A DNA stretch of 35,120 nucleotides from an uncultured Lachnospiraceae bacterium. GTDB lineage: Bacteria; Bacillota; Clostridia; Lachnospirales; Lachnospiraceae. The notes beneath the pieces were generated by a model, which saw only the letters and a list, made by a program, of their open reading frames with translations, was not told the origin of the DNA and did not search any database. This document shows positions 7,677 through 16,515 of the stretch, piece after piece (position 1 is the first letter of the stretch; every line of letters begins with the position of its first letter). Position numbers and translations under genes: made by a program. The stretch is from contig ONSO01000009.1 of the NCBI GenBank assembly GCA_900320485.1, positions 1 through 35,120 on the forward strand, read 5' to 3'.

Positions 7677-7682
7677 TTCATC

Positions 7683-8486
7683 CTACGAACAGATGGTCTC
7701 CCCCGGCTTGCAGGCAACGATACGTTCCCCGTCCATCATCCATACGGCAATTGCCGAAGGGTTATAAACCTTCTTCCCGTCTGCGGAGAATTCCAGGTTC
7801 CTCAGGGCATTTACGTAATTGCAGATCTCCAGATTTGTCGCATACCAGACGTCCTCCCTGCCCTGCATCTTTTTGCAAAATTCCTCCATCATGCCCCAGG
7901 TGCCGTCACGGTCAAACTCATAGCTGTGGCCCCATACGTACATCAGCGGCATCATGCGGTACGACGGGGAATTCAAAAAATTCTCCCCGATCTCAAAAAG
8001 GCGCGCATCCCCGTGATGACAGGTGGGATTCCACTCCATAAAGTCGGCCGGGACCCGGAAATCATGGGTACTGTTTACGGTACGGGAGTACTTAAGCCCC
8101 ACCGTTCTTGCCACCCGCTTCGTCCTCTCATCATAGCGGCCATAGGCATAAGACAAGCCCTGCACCATTCCCTGCATTAATTTTTCCAGCGCTTCCCTGT
8201 CCCTGCCAAACTCCATGAGGAGCTCCTGCTCCGTAAGAAGCAGGGGATCCTGGTGAAACACACCGTGGCAGGCCACTTCATGTCCCTGATAAAGATCCCT
8301 GATCTCCTCTCCGTCAACAAAAGGCCCCCGGTGATTAGCATCCCCAAGTCTCCCGGAATTTAAGTGGAACGTGGCTTTCATTCCATACCTGTTAAAAAGC
8401 TCCACCAACCGTCTGTCAAACGTCTGACCGTCATCATAGCTGAAGGTCAGCGCCATGTGTTTCCCCCCAGGCCAACAATACTGCAT
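7683..8486 (-). CDS. Polysaccharide deacetylase family protein (CE4/NodB fold)
   Basis: This 267-aa protein has the CE4 motif 1 variant TFSYDDG near residues 14-20 (metal and base Asp) and motif 2, CHGVFHQ near 72-78 (the metal-binding His pair). Later YAYGRYDE and MYVWGHSYEF occupy the positions of the substrate-groove motifs. CE4 enzymes remove N- or O-acetyl groups from sugars using a divalent metal. No signal peptide or membrane anchor is visible, so it is predicted to be cytoplasmic, unlike peptidoglycan deacetylases. The start follows GAGGAGG. It lies 13 bp downstream of the permease gene on the same strand, which suggests that the permease could import its substrate. Confidence 0.85.
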   Translation of the reverse strand: MQYCWPGGKHMALTFSYDDGQTFDRRLVELFNRYGMKATFHLNSGRLGDANHRGPFVDGEEIRDLYQGHEVACHGVFHQDPLLLTEQELLMEFGRDREALEKLMQGMVQGLSYAYGRYDERTKRVARTVGLKYSRTVNSTHDFRVPADFMEWNPTCHHGDARLFEIGENFLNSPSYRMMPLMYVWGHSYEFDRDGTWGMMEEFCKKMQGREDVWYATNLEICNYVNALRNLEFSADGKKVYNPSAIAVWMMDGERIVACKPGETICS

Positions 8487-8499
8487 CTTCTGCCTCCTC

Positions 8500-9747
8500 T
8501 CAAATGCTTAAACTCTTGAGTCCAAAATATCCCGCTAATAGAATCGCCAAAAATACTATGTTTGCCACCGTAAAATACTTAAAATACTCTCCCTTGCGCT
8601 CCGGCATCAGCTTTGCCACGTACTTATAGGAGATCAGGCTTGCCATGGAGGCGATCAGCGTCCCCATGCCGCCAAAATTAACGCCAAGGATCAGCTCCCT
8701 GTAATTCTCCGTGAATCCCGAAAGCAAAAGGGCTGCCGGCACGTTACTGATGGCCTGGCTTGCAAGAACCGCCACGATCACTTCCCGTCCATTCACGGCC
8801 TCCGCCAAAAACCGGGAAAAAGCCGGAACCCTTCCCATGTTTCCGATGAACACAAAAAATGCCACGAACGTAAGCAGCAGGCAATAATCCACTTTCTTCA
8901 TGGTCTTCACGTCTAAAAGGGCCACCGCCGCCAGCGTCACGCCAAAGGTCACGGGCCAATCCACGATCCTTGCCACCGTCAGGAGACTTAAAACAAATAA
9001 AATGCCGTAAATCACAAGGAGCGCTTTATTTCTAATGCCCCGGTCCGGCGCCGCGGCGTCTTCTCCCGCCTTCTTCGATGCCATGCCGCTTTCTCCCGCC
9101 TGCTCCGTTTTCAGCATCGCGCCGCCATCTTGCATTTCCCGGCTCTCCGCCGCGCCATTGCCCATCTGAGCTTCCGGCCCCCTTCGCTTCCCTAGAATGA
9201 CCGTCCAGAGTACCAAAGTCACTCCCGCCAAAATGGTATACGGGAGACATAAGCTGATAAATTCCAGAGTGCCAAGACCGGCCTTCCCGTAAAGATAGAG
9301 ATTCTGAGGGTTACCGATGGGCGTCAGCATGCTTCCAAGGTTGGCTGCCAGGGTTTCCAGCGCCACCACCGGTATGGCAAATCTTCGAAGCGTTTCCTCC
9401 CCTAAGAGCTCCAGCACCGTAAACGTAAAAGGCACAAAGGTGATCAGCCCCACGTCGTTTGTGATGAGCATGCTAAAGAAGAATGCCAACAGTACAAGCA
9501 CCAGGGAAACCCGCGTGCTGTTTTTCCCCGCCTTGCCAAGAAGGGCCATGGCAATTTTGCGAAAAAGCCCCAGCCGCTGAAGTCCGCCGATCACGGCCAT
9601 CAGGCAAAACAAAAGGCCCAGCGTGCGAAAATCCACGTAATCCAGATATCCCCCATCCGGCGGGATCACAAAAGAAGATATTATTGCAAGGATCACTGCC
9701 ACCGTCAGCACGATCTCATTTTTCAAAAATTTTGTCAAACTTCTCAT
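8500..9747 (-). CDS. SLC13/ArsB-NhaD superfamily anion permease
   Basis: This polytopic protein of about 415 residues has roughly ten hydrophobic segments. Family signatures include ITNDVGLITFVPF (helix-break region), LGSMLTPIGNPQNLYLY and AISNVPAALLLSGF, which form the two repeated re-entrant hairpins with the SNT/SNV-type motifs that bind Na+ and carboxylate. The family imports di- or tricarboxylates, sulfate or related anions. A hydrophilic loop of about 50 residues, rich in Gly, Ala and Glu, separates the two halves. I chose ATG 9747, which follows a weak GGATGA; an in-frame GTG at 9783 would add 12 residues. The gene is apparently co-transcribed with the deacetylase. Confidence 0.85.
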   Translation of the reverse strand: MRSLTKFLKNEIVLTVAVILAIISSFVIPPDGGYLDYVDFRTLGLLFCLMAVIGGLQRLGLFRKIAMALLGKAGKNSTRVSLVLVLLAFFFSMLITNDVGLITFVPFTFTVLELLGEETLRRFAIPVVALETLAANLGSMLTPIGNPQNLYLYGKAGLGTLEFISLCLPYTILAGVTLVLWTVILGKRRGPEAQMGNGAAESREMQDGGAMLKTEQAGESGMASKKAGEDAAAPDRGIRNKALLVIYGILFVLSLLTVARIVDWPVTFGVTLAAVALLDVKTMKKVDYCLLLTFVAFFVFIGNMGRVPAFSRFLAEAVNGREVIVAVLASQAISNVPAALLLSGFTENYRELILGVNFGGMGTLIASMASLISYKYVAKLMPERKGEYFKYFTVANIVFLAILLAGYFGLKSLSI

Positions 9748-9896
9748 TTGTTTTTCATCCGTTTTTTTATTATCACTATACACCCATCATCGTATCTTGT
9801 CATTAACAACCTTGTCCATTTTCTCTTATTTTCCGCATAAATACTGCCCGCTTGGAAAAGCTAGAGGAAGAATTATAAAAAAGGAGTCTCATAACC

Positions 9897-11345
9897 ATGG
9901 ACGTGAATGCAAATGCTACCCTTAAAACCAAGCTTTCGGAAAACATAACGCTTCTAAAAGGCTTGCTGCCCTTAGGCCGGAGCTTCGACCTTATGACAAG
10001 AGACCTTCTTTTCGGCGACGTAAAAGCCTTTTGGATCGGCCTGAATGGCTTTTGCGTCTCGGAAATTCTTGAAAAAATGTTCAGTTCCCTTCAGGAACCT
10101 CGCGGTGATTCCCTTTCTGCAGCCACGCTCCACGCCTACGTGGAAGCCCGGGTGGGCATTGCGCAGATCAGCTACGCCTCGGATCTTACTTCCATCTGTG
10201 ACAAGCTGACCAGCGGCAATTCCATCCTTCTCGTGGACGGTTATGACGAGGCCGTCATTTTAGATACCAGAGCCTACCACTCCCGCAGCGTGGAGGAGCC
10301 GGAGCTGGAAAAAATGACCCGGGGAGCAAGGGATGGTTTCATCGAGATCCTTCTCACCAACGCCAACCTGATCCGCAGGCGCATCCGTTCGCCCCGCCTT
10401 GTTTTCGAAATGCACTCCGTGGGACAGGTTGGAAAAACGGACGTCTGCATTGCCTATCTGGAAGACCGCGCCGACCGGACGCTCGTAAACAAATTATCTC
10501 AAAAGATCGATGCCCTTCAGATCACGGCCCTGACCATGGGGGCAAAAAGTCTGGAGGAGCTCCTTGTAAAACGGCGCTTTTTTAATCCCCTGCCCAGTCT
10601 TCAGATGACGGAGCGGCCCGACGTGGCGGCATCCTACCTTGCGGAGGGTTACGTTCTTGTTTTGGTGGACAACACTCCCATGGCCCTGGTGCTGCCCTGC
10701 ACCATTTTTCATTTCACCCAAACGGCTGAGGATTATTACAAAAATCCCCTGGTAGGCACTTACCTGCGTTTTATCCGGTTTCTGTGCATTCCCGTTGCGC
10801 TGCTTTTCCTGCCCCTGTTTTTGCTCCTTACCTCTTACTATCCACAACTAGCAGAGTCATGGCACCTGATATCCACGCAGATTCCCTCCAAAGGGCATCT
10901 GTTCTTTTACGTGCTGGTGGCGGAGTTCTTTCTGGCCATGTTCCAGTATTCCGCTTCCTTAAGCTCCGACCGTTTTTCCGGCGCCCTGTCCATTGTGGGC
11001 GGTCTGCTGATTGGTGACATGGCCGTCAGTTTGCACTGGAGCACCTCAGAAGTATTATTTTACGGCGGCATTACGCTGCTGGCCACCATCTCGGTCTCCT
11101 GCGTGGAGCTGTCCGATGCCCTGCGGCTCTACCGCATGTTCCTGATCCTGTGCATTTATTTTGGCGGCGTGCCGGGCTTTTGGATCGGTTTGGGGCTGGT
11201 ACTGTTTTCCATCTTTACCACTCCAACCTTTGAGGGCTACAGCTACTTTTGGCCCCTTGTTCCCTGGAATGGAAAGGCCCTGAGAAATCTGCTTCTCAGG
11301 ACCCCTACCGCGAAAGCCCAGCCCACAAAGGTTTGGAACCGCTAA
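9897..11345 (+). CDS. GerA-family spore germination protein (SpoVAF-like)
   Basis: The 482-aa protein resembles GerAA/SpoVAF proteins. It has a soluble N-terminal half containing the DGYDEAVILDTRAYHSRSVEEPE strand-loop and GARDGFIEILLTNANLIRRRI. It also has the C-terminal membrane half, with five or six hydrophobic segments from about residue 295. SpoVAF sits in the spore inner membrane and modulates germinant-receptor and dipicolinate release. The gene stands alone rather than inside a spoVA operon. The ATG follows AAAGGAG. It is strong evidence for a spore-forming or formerly spore-forming host. Distinguishing SpoVAF from a GerAA receptor subunit would need a tree. Confidence 0.8.
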   Translation: MDVNANATLKTKLSENITLLKGLLPLGRSFDLMTRDLLFGDVKAFWIGLNGFCVSEILEKMFSSLQEPRGDSLSAATLHAYVEARVGIAQISYASDLTSICDKLTSGNSILLVDGYDEAVILDTRAYHSRSVEEPELEKMTRGARDGFIEILLTNANLIRRRIRSPRLVFEMHSVGQVGKTDVCIAYLEDRADRTLVNKLSQKIDALQITALTMGAKSLEELLVKRRFFNPLPSLQMTERPDVAASYLAEGYVLVLVDNTPMALVLPCTIFHFTQTAEDYYKNPLVGTYLRFIRFLCIPVALLFLPLFLLLTSYYPQLAESWHLISTQIPSKGHLFFYVLVAEFFLAMFQYSASLSSDRFSGALSIVGGLLIGDMAVSLHWSTSEVLFYGGITLLATISVSCVELSDALRLYRMFLILCIYFGGVPGFWIGLGLVLFSIFTTPTFEGYSYFWPLVPWNGKALRNLLLRTPTAKAQPTKVWNR

Positions 11346-11354
11346 TATGAATTT

Positions 11355-12452
11355 TTACCGTGTGCTAAAATATACGTCGATGCCATCTGCAATGCCCTTG
11401 GCAATCTTGTCCTGATAATCCTCCGTGGCCATGAGCCGGTCTTCCGTCTCATTGGTCATGTAACCCATCTCCACAATGGTCACGGGAACCTGGCACCAGT
11501 TGATGCCGCTCATGGAATCCGTCTCCCAGATCTTTCGCTTTTTGCAGCCGCATTCCGCGCACAGGCCGTCAAGCACGGCCGCAGACAGATCCCTGCTTTC
11601 CTGATACAAGGCGGCATTGTAGGGATTGTTCTTCGTCTGGCAGATGGTCTCTGCGCCATTTACGGAGCTATCCGTTGATCCATTTGCATGGATCCGGATA
11701 AAAGCATCCGCGTTTGCATCATTGGCAACGGCTGCCCGTTCGCTGTTACTGATATTTACGTCATGCGTCTCGCGCACCATGATCACGTCATAGCCCCTGT
11801 CCAAAAGGATGGTCTGAAGCTTTTTTGCCACGATCAGGTTCAGCTCATATTCCGTCTGACCGGTAAAACGCCCGGTGGTTCCGGAAGAAACCTTTGCCTT
11901 CATGGTGGATGATCCCGGGCCGTCCGGCTCCTTTTCATAGTTTCCCTTCGCTTGATGCCCCGCATCGATCACCACCAGTTTCCCGCCCGTTCTCACCGGC
12001 ACCGCCGTGGGCTGAGGCTGGCTTTCCGCTGCAGGCTTGCTTCCCTCCGCGGGCTCACTTGCCTCCGTGGGCTCACTTGCCTCCGTGGGCTCACTTTCTT
12101 TTGCCGTCTGGCTTTCCGCTGCAGGCTTGTTGCCGTCTGCCGCGTCGCCTTGCGCCGCCTGATTCTCCCCGGGGTCCTCTCGGATCTCTTCCCCCTCGTT
12201 TGGCTGCGCTTCGTCCTCCGCATGGCTCACCGTCATGCCGTCGTCCTCCCCGGCACCGTTTTCCCCGTCCTCGCGGCTCGAGGCTTTATTCTCCTCCGTC
12301 TCGTCTCTTTGTGCCGGCCGGCTCTCCTCCGCGGAAATCGGCATGCCAGACAGAATGTCCGGCGCGTTTTCCTCACCGCCGCATCCTGCGAGTAACACAC
12401 ACAGGCACGCCGCCGCAATCCAGGCGGCAGCCCTTACTCTTTTCCCTCTCAA
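11355..12452 (-). CDS. N-acetylmuramoyl-L-alanine amidase (Amidase_3) lipoprotein
   Basis: The catalytic domain occupies roughly the last 175 residues. It has all four zinc or catalytic positions: VVIDAGH, TEYELN, IRIHANG and [10 protein letters not shown]. The enzyme cleaves the MurNAc-L-Ala bond of peptidoglycan outside the cell. I selected a TTG start at 12452 preceded by AAGGGGAG. It gives a compact lipoprotein signal ([10 protein letters not shown], then LLAGC). Longer frame openings run through the repeats upstream and would bury the signal. Between the lipobox and the domain lies about 130 residues of low-complexity Glu/Ala/Pro/Ser linker with repeated SEPTEA units, a wall-spanning spacer. 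The gene is divergent from the G3E GTPase gene. Confidence 0.88.
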   Translation of the reverse strand: MRGKRVRAAAWIAAACLCVLLAGCGGEENAPDILSGMPISAEESRPAQRDETEENKASSREDGENGAGEDDGMTVSHAEDEAQPNEGEEIREDPGENQAAQGDAADGNKPAAESQTAKESEPTEASEPTEASEPAEGSKPAAESQPQPTAVPVRTGGKLVVIDAGHQAKGNYEKEPDGPGSSTMKAKVSSGTTGRFTGQTEYELNLIVAKKLQTILLDRGYDVIMVRETHDVNISNSERAAVANDANADAFIRIHANGSTDSSVNGAETICQTKNNPYNAALYQESRDLSAAVLDGLCAECGCKKRKIWETDSMSGINWCQVPVTIVEMGYMTNETEDRLMATEDYQDKIAKGIADGIDVYFSTR

Positions 12453-12471
12453 ATCAATTCTCTCCCCTTCA

Positions 12472-12537
12472 CGTAAATCTGAACCTATTGCACGTCCCTC
12501 GCGGGATTCAGATTTACTTCGTAAATCTGAACCTATT
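12472..12537. repeat. Direct repeats with an embedded 11-bp palindrome in the amidase leader
   Basis: An 18-bp sequence, CGTAAATCTGAACCTATT, occurs at 12472-12489 and again, identical, at 12520-12537. The second copy also pairs with TTCAGATTTAC at 12507-12517, making a perfect 11-bp hairpin with a TTC loop. On the minus strand a TATAAT-like hexamer lies just to its right, in the segment 12534-12541. The repeats could be regulator sites in the amidase 5' leader, or a small repeat element. Confidence 0.6.
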
Positions 12538-12644
12538 ATATCAAAATTGCTTGAATTTGGGAACAAATATATTTACAATAAAAAGGTGACGGAGATCGAA
12601 AGCCCCCCTTTCCGGTTTCCGATGCTTATAAGGAGTCGACGTAA

Positions 12645-13592
12645 ATGATCAAAATTGACTTAGTCACCGGATTTTTGGGGTCCGGTAAAACGACTTTCCT
12701 GAAAAGATATGCAGAATTCCTTGTGGATCAAGGCTTTCAGGTCGGGATCATCGAGAATGACTTCGGCGCGGTAAACATTGACGTGCTGATGCTGCAGGAC
12801 CTTCTTGGAGACAAGATCGACGTGGAGCAGATCGTGGGCGGCAGCGTCGTGACGGACTGGAAGCGGCGTTTCCGCACGAAGCTGATCTCCATGGCCATGC
12901 GGGGCTTTAACCGCATTCTGGTCGAGCCCTCAGGAATCTATGACGTGGACGCCTTCTTCGACATATTGGGCGAGGAGCCCATCGACGGCTGGTATGAGGC
13001 CGGCAACGTCTTCACCATTTTAGACGCCTGCATGGAACAGTCCATGTCAAAACAGGAGGAATACCTCATGGTATCCCAATCTGCCAACGCCGGAATGATC
13101 CTGCTCAGCAAGGTGCAGGAGGCCACGGACGAGGACGTCGCCCGTACCATCCGCCATCTTGACGGCATCATGAAGGAATTTAAGTGTACGCGAAGCTTGA
13201 AGCCGGAGGATTTTCTCATAAAACCCTGGGAGGACCTGACGGATCAGGATTGGAATGCCATTTCCGGCTGCGGCTGGGTCCGGGCAGACCATGAAAAGCT
13301 TTGGTTCGACCCGAAAAAGGCTTTCTCTTCCCTGTTCTTTATGCACGTAAAGCTCACCGGGGAAGAACTGGAAGCTACCCTGGACAAGCTCTTTCAGGAC
13401 GCGGATCTCGGAACCGTTTTTCGCGTAAAGGGCTATCTGCCGCTGCCGGACGGTAACTGGCTACAGCTCAATGCCACGGCGGGAAAGCGCATTCTGAAGA
13501 CGGTCCCCAAGGGCCAGGAGATCCTCATCGTCATCGGTCAGGATTTACGGGAACCGCTCCTTAGGCCCTATTTTTATCCGCCGGAGCACTGA
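12645..13592 (+). CDS. CobW/G3E family GTPase lacking the CxCC motif
   Basis: This 315-aa protein has the G3E P-loop GFLGSGKTTFLKR near residues 9-21, an IIENDFGAVNID switch region, the Walker B-like ILVEPSGIYD, and LLSK in place of NKxD. The family comprises metallochaperone GTPases that help insert zinc, nickel or cobalt into target enzymes. At the place where most CobW proteins have GGCxCC, this one reads GGSVVTDWK, so the usual metal-binding cysteines are absent. The C-terminal half contains a CobW_C-like region (MHVKLTGEELEATL, FRVKGYLPLPDGNWLQLN). The start follows AAGGAG at 12630-12635. The client is unknown. Confidence 0.82.
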   Translation: MIKIDLVTGFLGSGKTTFLKRYAEFLVDQGFQVGIIENDFGAVNIDVLMLQDLLGDKIDVEQIVGGSVVTDWKRRFRTKLISMAMRGFNRILVEPSGIYDVDAFFDILGEEPIDGWYEAGNVFTILDACMEQSMSKQEEYLMVSQSANAGMILLSKVQEATDEDVARTIRHLDGIMKEFKCTRSLKPEDFLIKPWEDLTDQDWNAISGCGWVRADHEKLWFDPKKAFSSLFFMHVKLTGEELEATLDKLFQDADLGTVFRVKGYLPLPDGNWLQLNATAGKRILKTVPKGQEILIVIGQDLREPLLRPYFYPPEH

Positions 13593-13682
13593 TCGTCCGG
13601 ATATACCGGTGACCCATAAATAATCCGGCTAAAAAGCCTTCACCGGCAACCTGAAAATTTTAAGAAAAAAAGGAGAACCCTT

Positions 13683-14567
13683 ATGTCAGATATTTTTTTA
13701 GATGCTCCCTCTCCGGAGGAAAAACCTTCCAAATCCCCCAATGTCTTCTTGCAATTGATCAAGGGATTTTGTTATTTTGCACTATTTTTTGCCAGCCAGA
13801 TGGCGGCAATGCTGATCCTCATGATCTACTATGCCGTCAAAAAAGTACAGGAATGGCAGCAGCTCGGCCAGCCCATCGACCGGAATGCGCTGTCGGACTA
13901 CATGCTCCAAATGGTTCAGGCAGACTCCAACGGGCTTTTGCTCATTTATGCGCTCTTGCTTGTCCTGTTCCTTGTGATCTTCTTTGCCATCCGAAAGAAA
14001 AATTTCTTTGAGGAAACCGGGATCCGGAAATTTCCCGTAAAGCTTCTGCCCTCGCTGCTGATCTTAACGGTGGGCCTGATCCTTATGGTGAACGGCATCT
14101 TGAACCTCCTCCCTGCCTCCCTTTTGCAGGGCTATTCCGAGGCTTCCGAGTTCCTCGGCGAAGGCACCTTAGTCATGTCCCTGCTTACGCAGGCACTGCT
14201 GGCTCCCCTCACGGAGGAGCTGACCTTCCGCGGTCTGATGCTCAGCCGCTTCCGCAAAGCCATGCCGCTGTGGGTCGCCATTGCAATCTCCTCCGTGACC
14301 TTCGGCGTGGTGCACGGTCATCCCGTCTGGTTTGTCTATGCGACCTTGCTGGGAAGCTTTTTCTGCGTGGTCTACAGCCGCACGGGATCCATCCTTAGCA
14401 CCATCCTGATCCATGCACTGTTTAATGCCTTTGGAACCGCAATGTCCTATGCTCCTGAAGGCGTTGGCATTCCATTTGCCGTCATCATCCTTGCGGTGGT
14501 TCTTGGCATTCCCATTACCGTTGCCGGCTTCCATATGCTCTTTCGTCAAACCGCCCATAACAAGTAA
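13683..14567 (+). CDS. CPBP family intramembrane glutamic endopeptidase (ABI family)
   Basis: The 294-aa protein has about eight hydrophobic segments and the three CPBP signatures: EELTFRG near residues 178-184 (catalytic Glu pair), FGVVHGH near 207-213, and HALFNAFG near 243-250. These membrane proteases include Rce1-like enzymes and bacteriocin-immunity proteins. The bacterial substrate is usually unknown. The ATG follows AAAAAAGGAG. The ABC-F gene starts 11 nt after its stop codon, with its ribosome site overlapping that stop, so the two are translated from one transcript. Confidence 0.87.
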   Translation: MSDIFLDAPSPEEKPSKSPNVFLQLIKGFCYFALFFASQMAAMLILMIYYAVKKVQEWQQLGQPIDRNALSDYMLQMVQADSNGLLLIYALLLVLFLVIFFAIRKKNFFEETGIRKFPVKLLPSLLILTVGLILMVNGILNLLPASLLQGYSEASEFLGEGTLVMSLLTQALLAPLTEELTFRGLMLSRFRKAMPLWVAIAISSVTFGVVHGHPVWFVYATLLGSFFCVVYSRTGSILSTILIHALFNAFGTAMSYAPEGVGIPFAVIILAVVLGIPITVAGFHMLFRQTAHNK

Positions 14568-14578
14568 GGAGTGCCGCC

Positions 14579-16426
14579 GTGAACGTTTTATCTTTGGAAG
14601 ACATTTGTCTGGCCTTTGGCCAACGCAAAATATTTGACCATGCATCCTTCTTCCTGCAGGCCGGGGAGAAGGTGGGGATCATCGGCATCAACGGCGCCGG
14701 AAAGTCAACGCTCTTAAAGCTGATCGCAGGCCTGGAGACACCGGATGAAGGAAAGCGGACCGTGGCGGGAAGCCACCTGATCCGCTTTCTTCCCCAAACT
14801 CCCGTTTTTTCCCCTGAGGAGACCGTTCTGGAGGCAGTCCTTAAGGATAACCGCAGGGAGGACAACGTTACGACCCTGGAGGGGGATGCAAAAAGCATGC
14901 TGACCCGCCTTGGCGTCACGGACTTTTCCCAGCCCTGCAAAGAGCTGTCGGGAGGCCAGCGGAAAAGGCTTGCCCTGGTCAGCGTCCTTCTGTCTCCGGC
15001 GGAGATCCTGGTCCTGGACGAGCCTACCAACCACTTAGACAGCGAAATGTCCGACTGGCTCGAAAAAACTCTGCGTGACTATCGCGGAACCCTGTGCATG
15101 GTGACTCATGACCGTTATTTTCTGGACAGCGTCTGTGACCACATTGTGGAGGTTGACAAGGGGAACGTCTACTCCTATGACGCCAATTATGCCGGCTACC
15201 TCGAGCTGAAAATGCAAAGAGAGGACATGGAGAGGGCCAGTGCCAGAAAGCGCGCCTCCATTCTCAGGAATGAGCTTGCATGGGTTCTGCGTGGCGCAAG
15301 GGCCCGTTCCACAAAGCAGAAGGCCCGGCTGGAGCGCTTTGAAGAATTAAAAAATACCGCAGGTCCGGTGACGGACGGCCAGGTGGAGATCTCTTCCCTG
15401 TCCTCCCGGCTTGGGAAGACCACGGTGGAGCTGAAAAACATCCGGAAAGCCTATGGTGACAAGCTCCTGATCGGGGATTTCTCATATAATTTCCTTCGGG
15501 ACGACCGCGTGGGCTTCATTGGTCCCAATGGTTGCGGGAAATCCACACTGATGAAAATGATCTTAGGGCTGGAGTCCCCGGATGCCGGTTCCATTGAGAT
15601 CGGCCAGACCGTGAAGATCAGCTATTATGCGCAGGAAACGGATACTTCCGTCATGGATCCCGGGCAGCGCGTCATCGATTACGTTCGCGACGTGGCGGAA
15701 TACGTGGATACTCCCGAGGGAAAGATCAGCGCCTCAAGAATGCTGGAAAAGTTTCTCTTCGAGGGCGAGGATCAGTATGGGCTGCTTGGAAAGCTGTCCG
15801 GCGGCGAAAGAAGGCGTTTGCATCTGTGCAGGGTGCTGATGAGCGCTCCCAACGTTCTCGTACTTGACGAACCTACCAACGACCTGGACGTAACGACCCT
15901 TCAGATCCTGGAGGACTATCTGGATCGGTTCCCCGGCATTGTCATCGCAGTCAGCCACGACCGGTATTTTCTGGATCGCATTGTAAGGCGCATCTTCGCC
16001 TTTGAAGGCAACGGCACGATCTGCCAGTATGAGGGCGGCTACTCGGATTACGCAAAAAAGCGCGCTTTGGGTAGTTCTGAAACCGTCATCTCGAAAGGCA
16101 CCGCTCCCGAAGCTGCCCAAGGAAAGTCAGAAGGCCCGGATCCCGCCGCATCCAATCGCGGGAACCAGCGTCAGCGGAGGCTGAAATTTACTTATCGGGA
16201 ACAGAAGGATTATGAAACCATCGAAAGCGAGATCTCCGCTTTGGAGGAACGCATCGCAAAGCTGGAAGAAGAACTTTTAAGAAATGCCCGTGACTTTGTA
16301 AAGCTGGGCCAGCTTACCAAGGAAAAAGAGGAGGCGGAGGCGCTTCTTGAGGAAAAAATGGATCGCTGGATGTATCTGGAGGATCTGGCTGCCAGAATTA
16401 ACGCCGGGGAAACTGAAGAAAGCTAA
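14579..16426 (+). CDS. ABC-F family ATPase (Uup-like)
   Basis: Two ABC cassettes lie in one 615-aa chain without membrane segments. The first has GINGAGKST, LSGGQRKRL and LVLDEPTNHLD. The second has GPNGCGKST, LSGGERRRL and LVLDEPTNDLD. A basic linker with coiled-coil character (RASARKRASILRNELAW) separates them, and a C-terminal coiled coil from about residue 540 (YETIESEISALEERIAKLEEEL) is typical of Uup. ABC-F proteins bind the ribosomal E site and affect translation or give antibiotic protection. The C-terminal domain suggests Uup, which is a housekeeping type, rather than a resistance factor. The GTG start at 14579 uses the AAGGAG overlapping the previous stop. Confidence 0.9.
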   Translation: MNVLSLEDICLAFGQRKIFDHASFFLQAGEKVGIIGINGAGKSTLLKLIAGLETPDEGKRTVAGSHLIRFLPQTPVFSPEETVLEAVLKDNRREDNVTTLEGDAKSMLTRLGVTDFSQPCKELSGGQRKRLALVSVLLSPAEILVLDEPTNHLDSEMSDWLEKTLRDYRGTLCMVTHDRYFLDSVCDHIVEVDKGNVYSYDANYAGYLELKMQREDMERASARKRASILRNELAWVLRGARARSTKQKARLERFEELKNTAGPVTDGQVEISSLSSRLGKTTVELKNIRKAYGDKLLIGDFSYNFLRDDRVGFIGPNGCGKSTLMKMILGLESPDAGSIEIGQTVKISYYAQETDTSVMDPGQRVIDYVRDVAEYVDTPEGKISASRMLEKFLFEGEDQYGLLGKLSGGERRRLHLCRVLMSAPNVLVLDEPTNDLDVTTLQILEDYLDRFPGIVIAVSHDRYFLDRIVRRIFAFEGNGTICQYEGGYSDYAKKRALGSSETVISKGTAPEAAQGKSEGPDPAASNRGNQRQRRLKFTYREQKDYETIESEISALEERIAKLEEELLRNARDFVKLGQLTKEKEEAEALLEEKMDRWMYLEDLAARINAGETEES

Positions 16427-16435
16427 ATTTTTTTC

Positions 16436-16464
16436 TTGTCAGAAGCCTTTCCGTTTACTATAAT
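16436..16464 (+). promoter_or_regulatory. Strong sigma-A promoter upstream of the 187-aa gene and RT cassette
   Basis: TTGTCA (16436-16441), a 17-bp spacer and a perfect TATAAT (16459-16464) lie 51 bp before the start codon at 16516. I see no equally good promoter directly before the ncRNA element at 17116, so this promoter may drive both. Confidence 0.75.
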
Positions 16465-16515
16465 AAGAGCAGTAACCTGGTTAATGAACCTCAAAATGAC
16501 AAGGGAGATAACGTA

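Noticed and set aside
9784..9896. Sigma-G type promoter before the SpoVAF-like gene
   Set aside because: A GCATA element is present, but no matching CATAMTA-type -10 at the right distance was found.
11894..12648. Pro/Ser/Arg-rich plus-strand frame opposite the amidase
   Set aside because: Its composition mirrors the low-complexity linker of the amidase on the other strand, so it is not a gene.
13593..13682. CCGGTGA/TCACCGG inverted repeat after the G3E gene as a terminator
   Set aside because: The arms are only 7 bp and there is no T-run, so evidence for termination is too weak.
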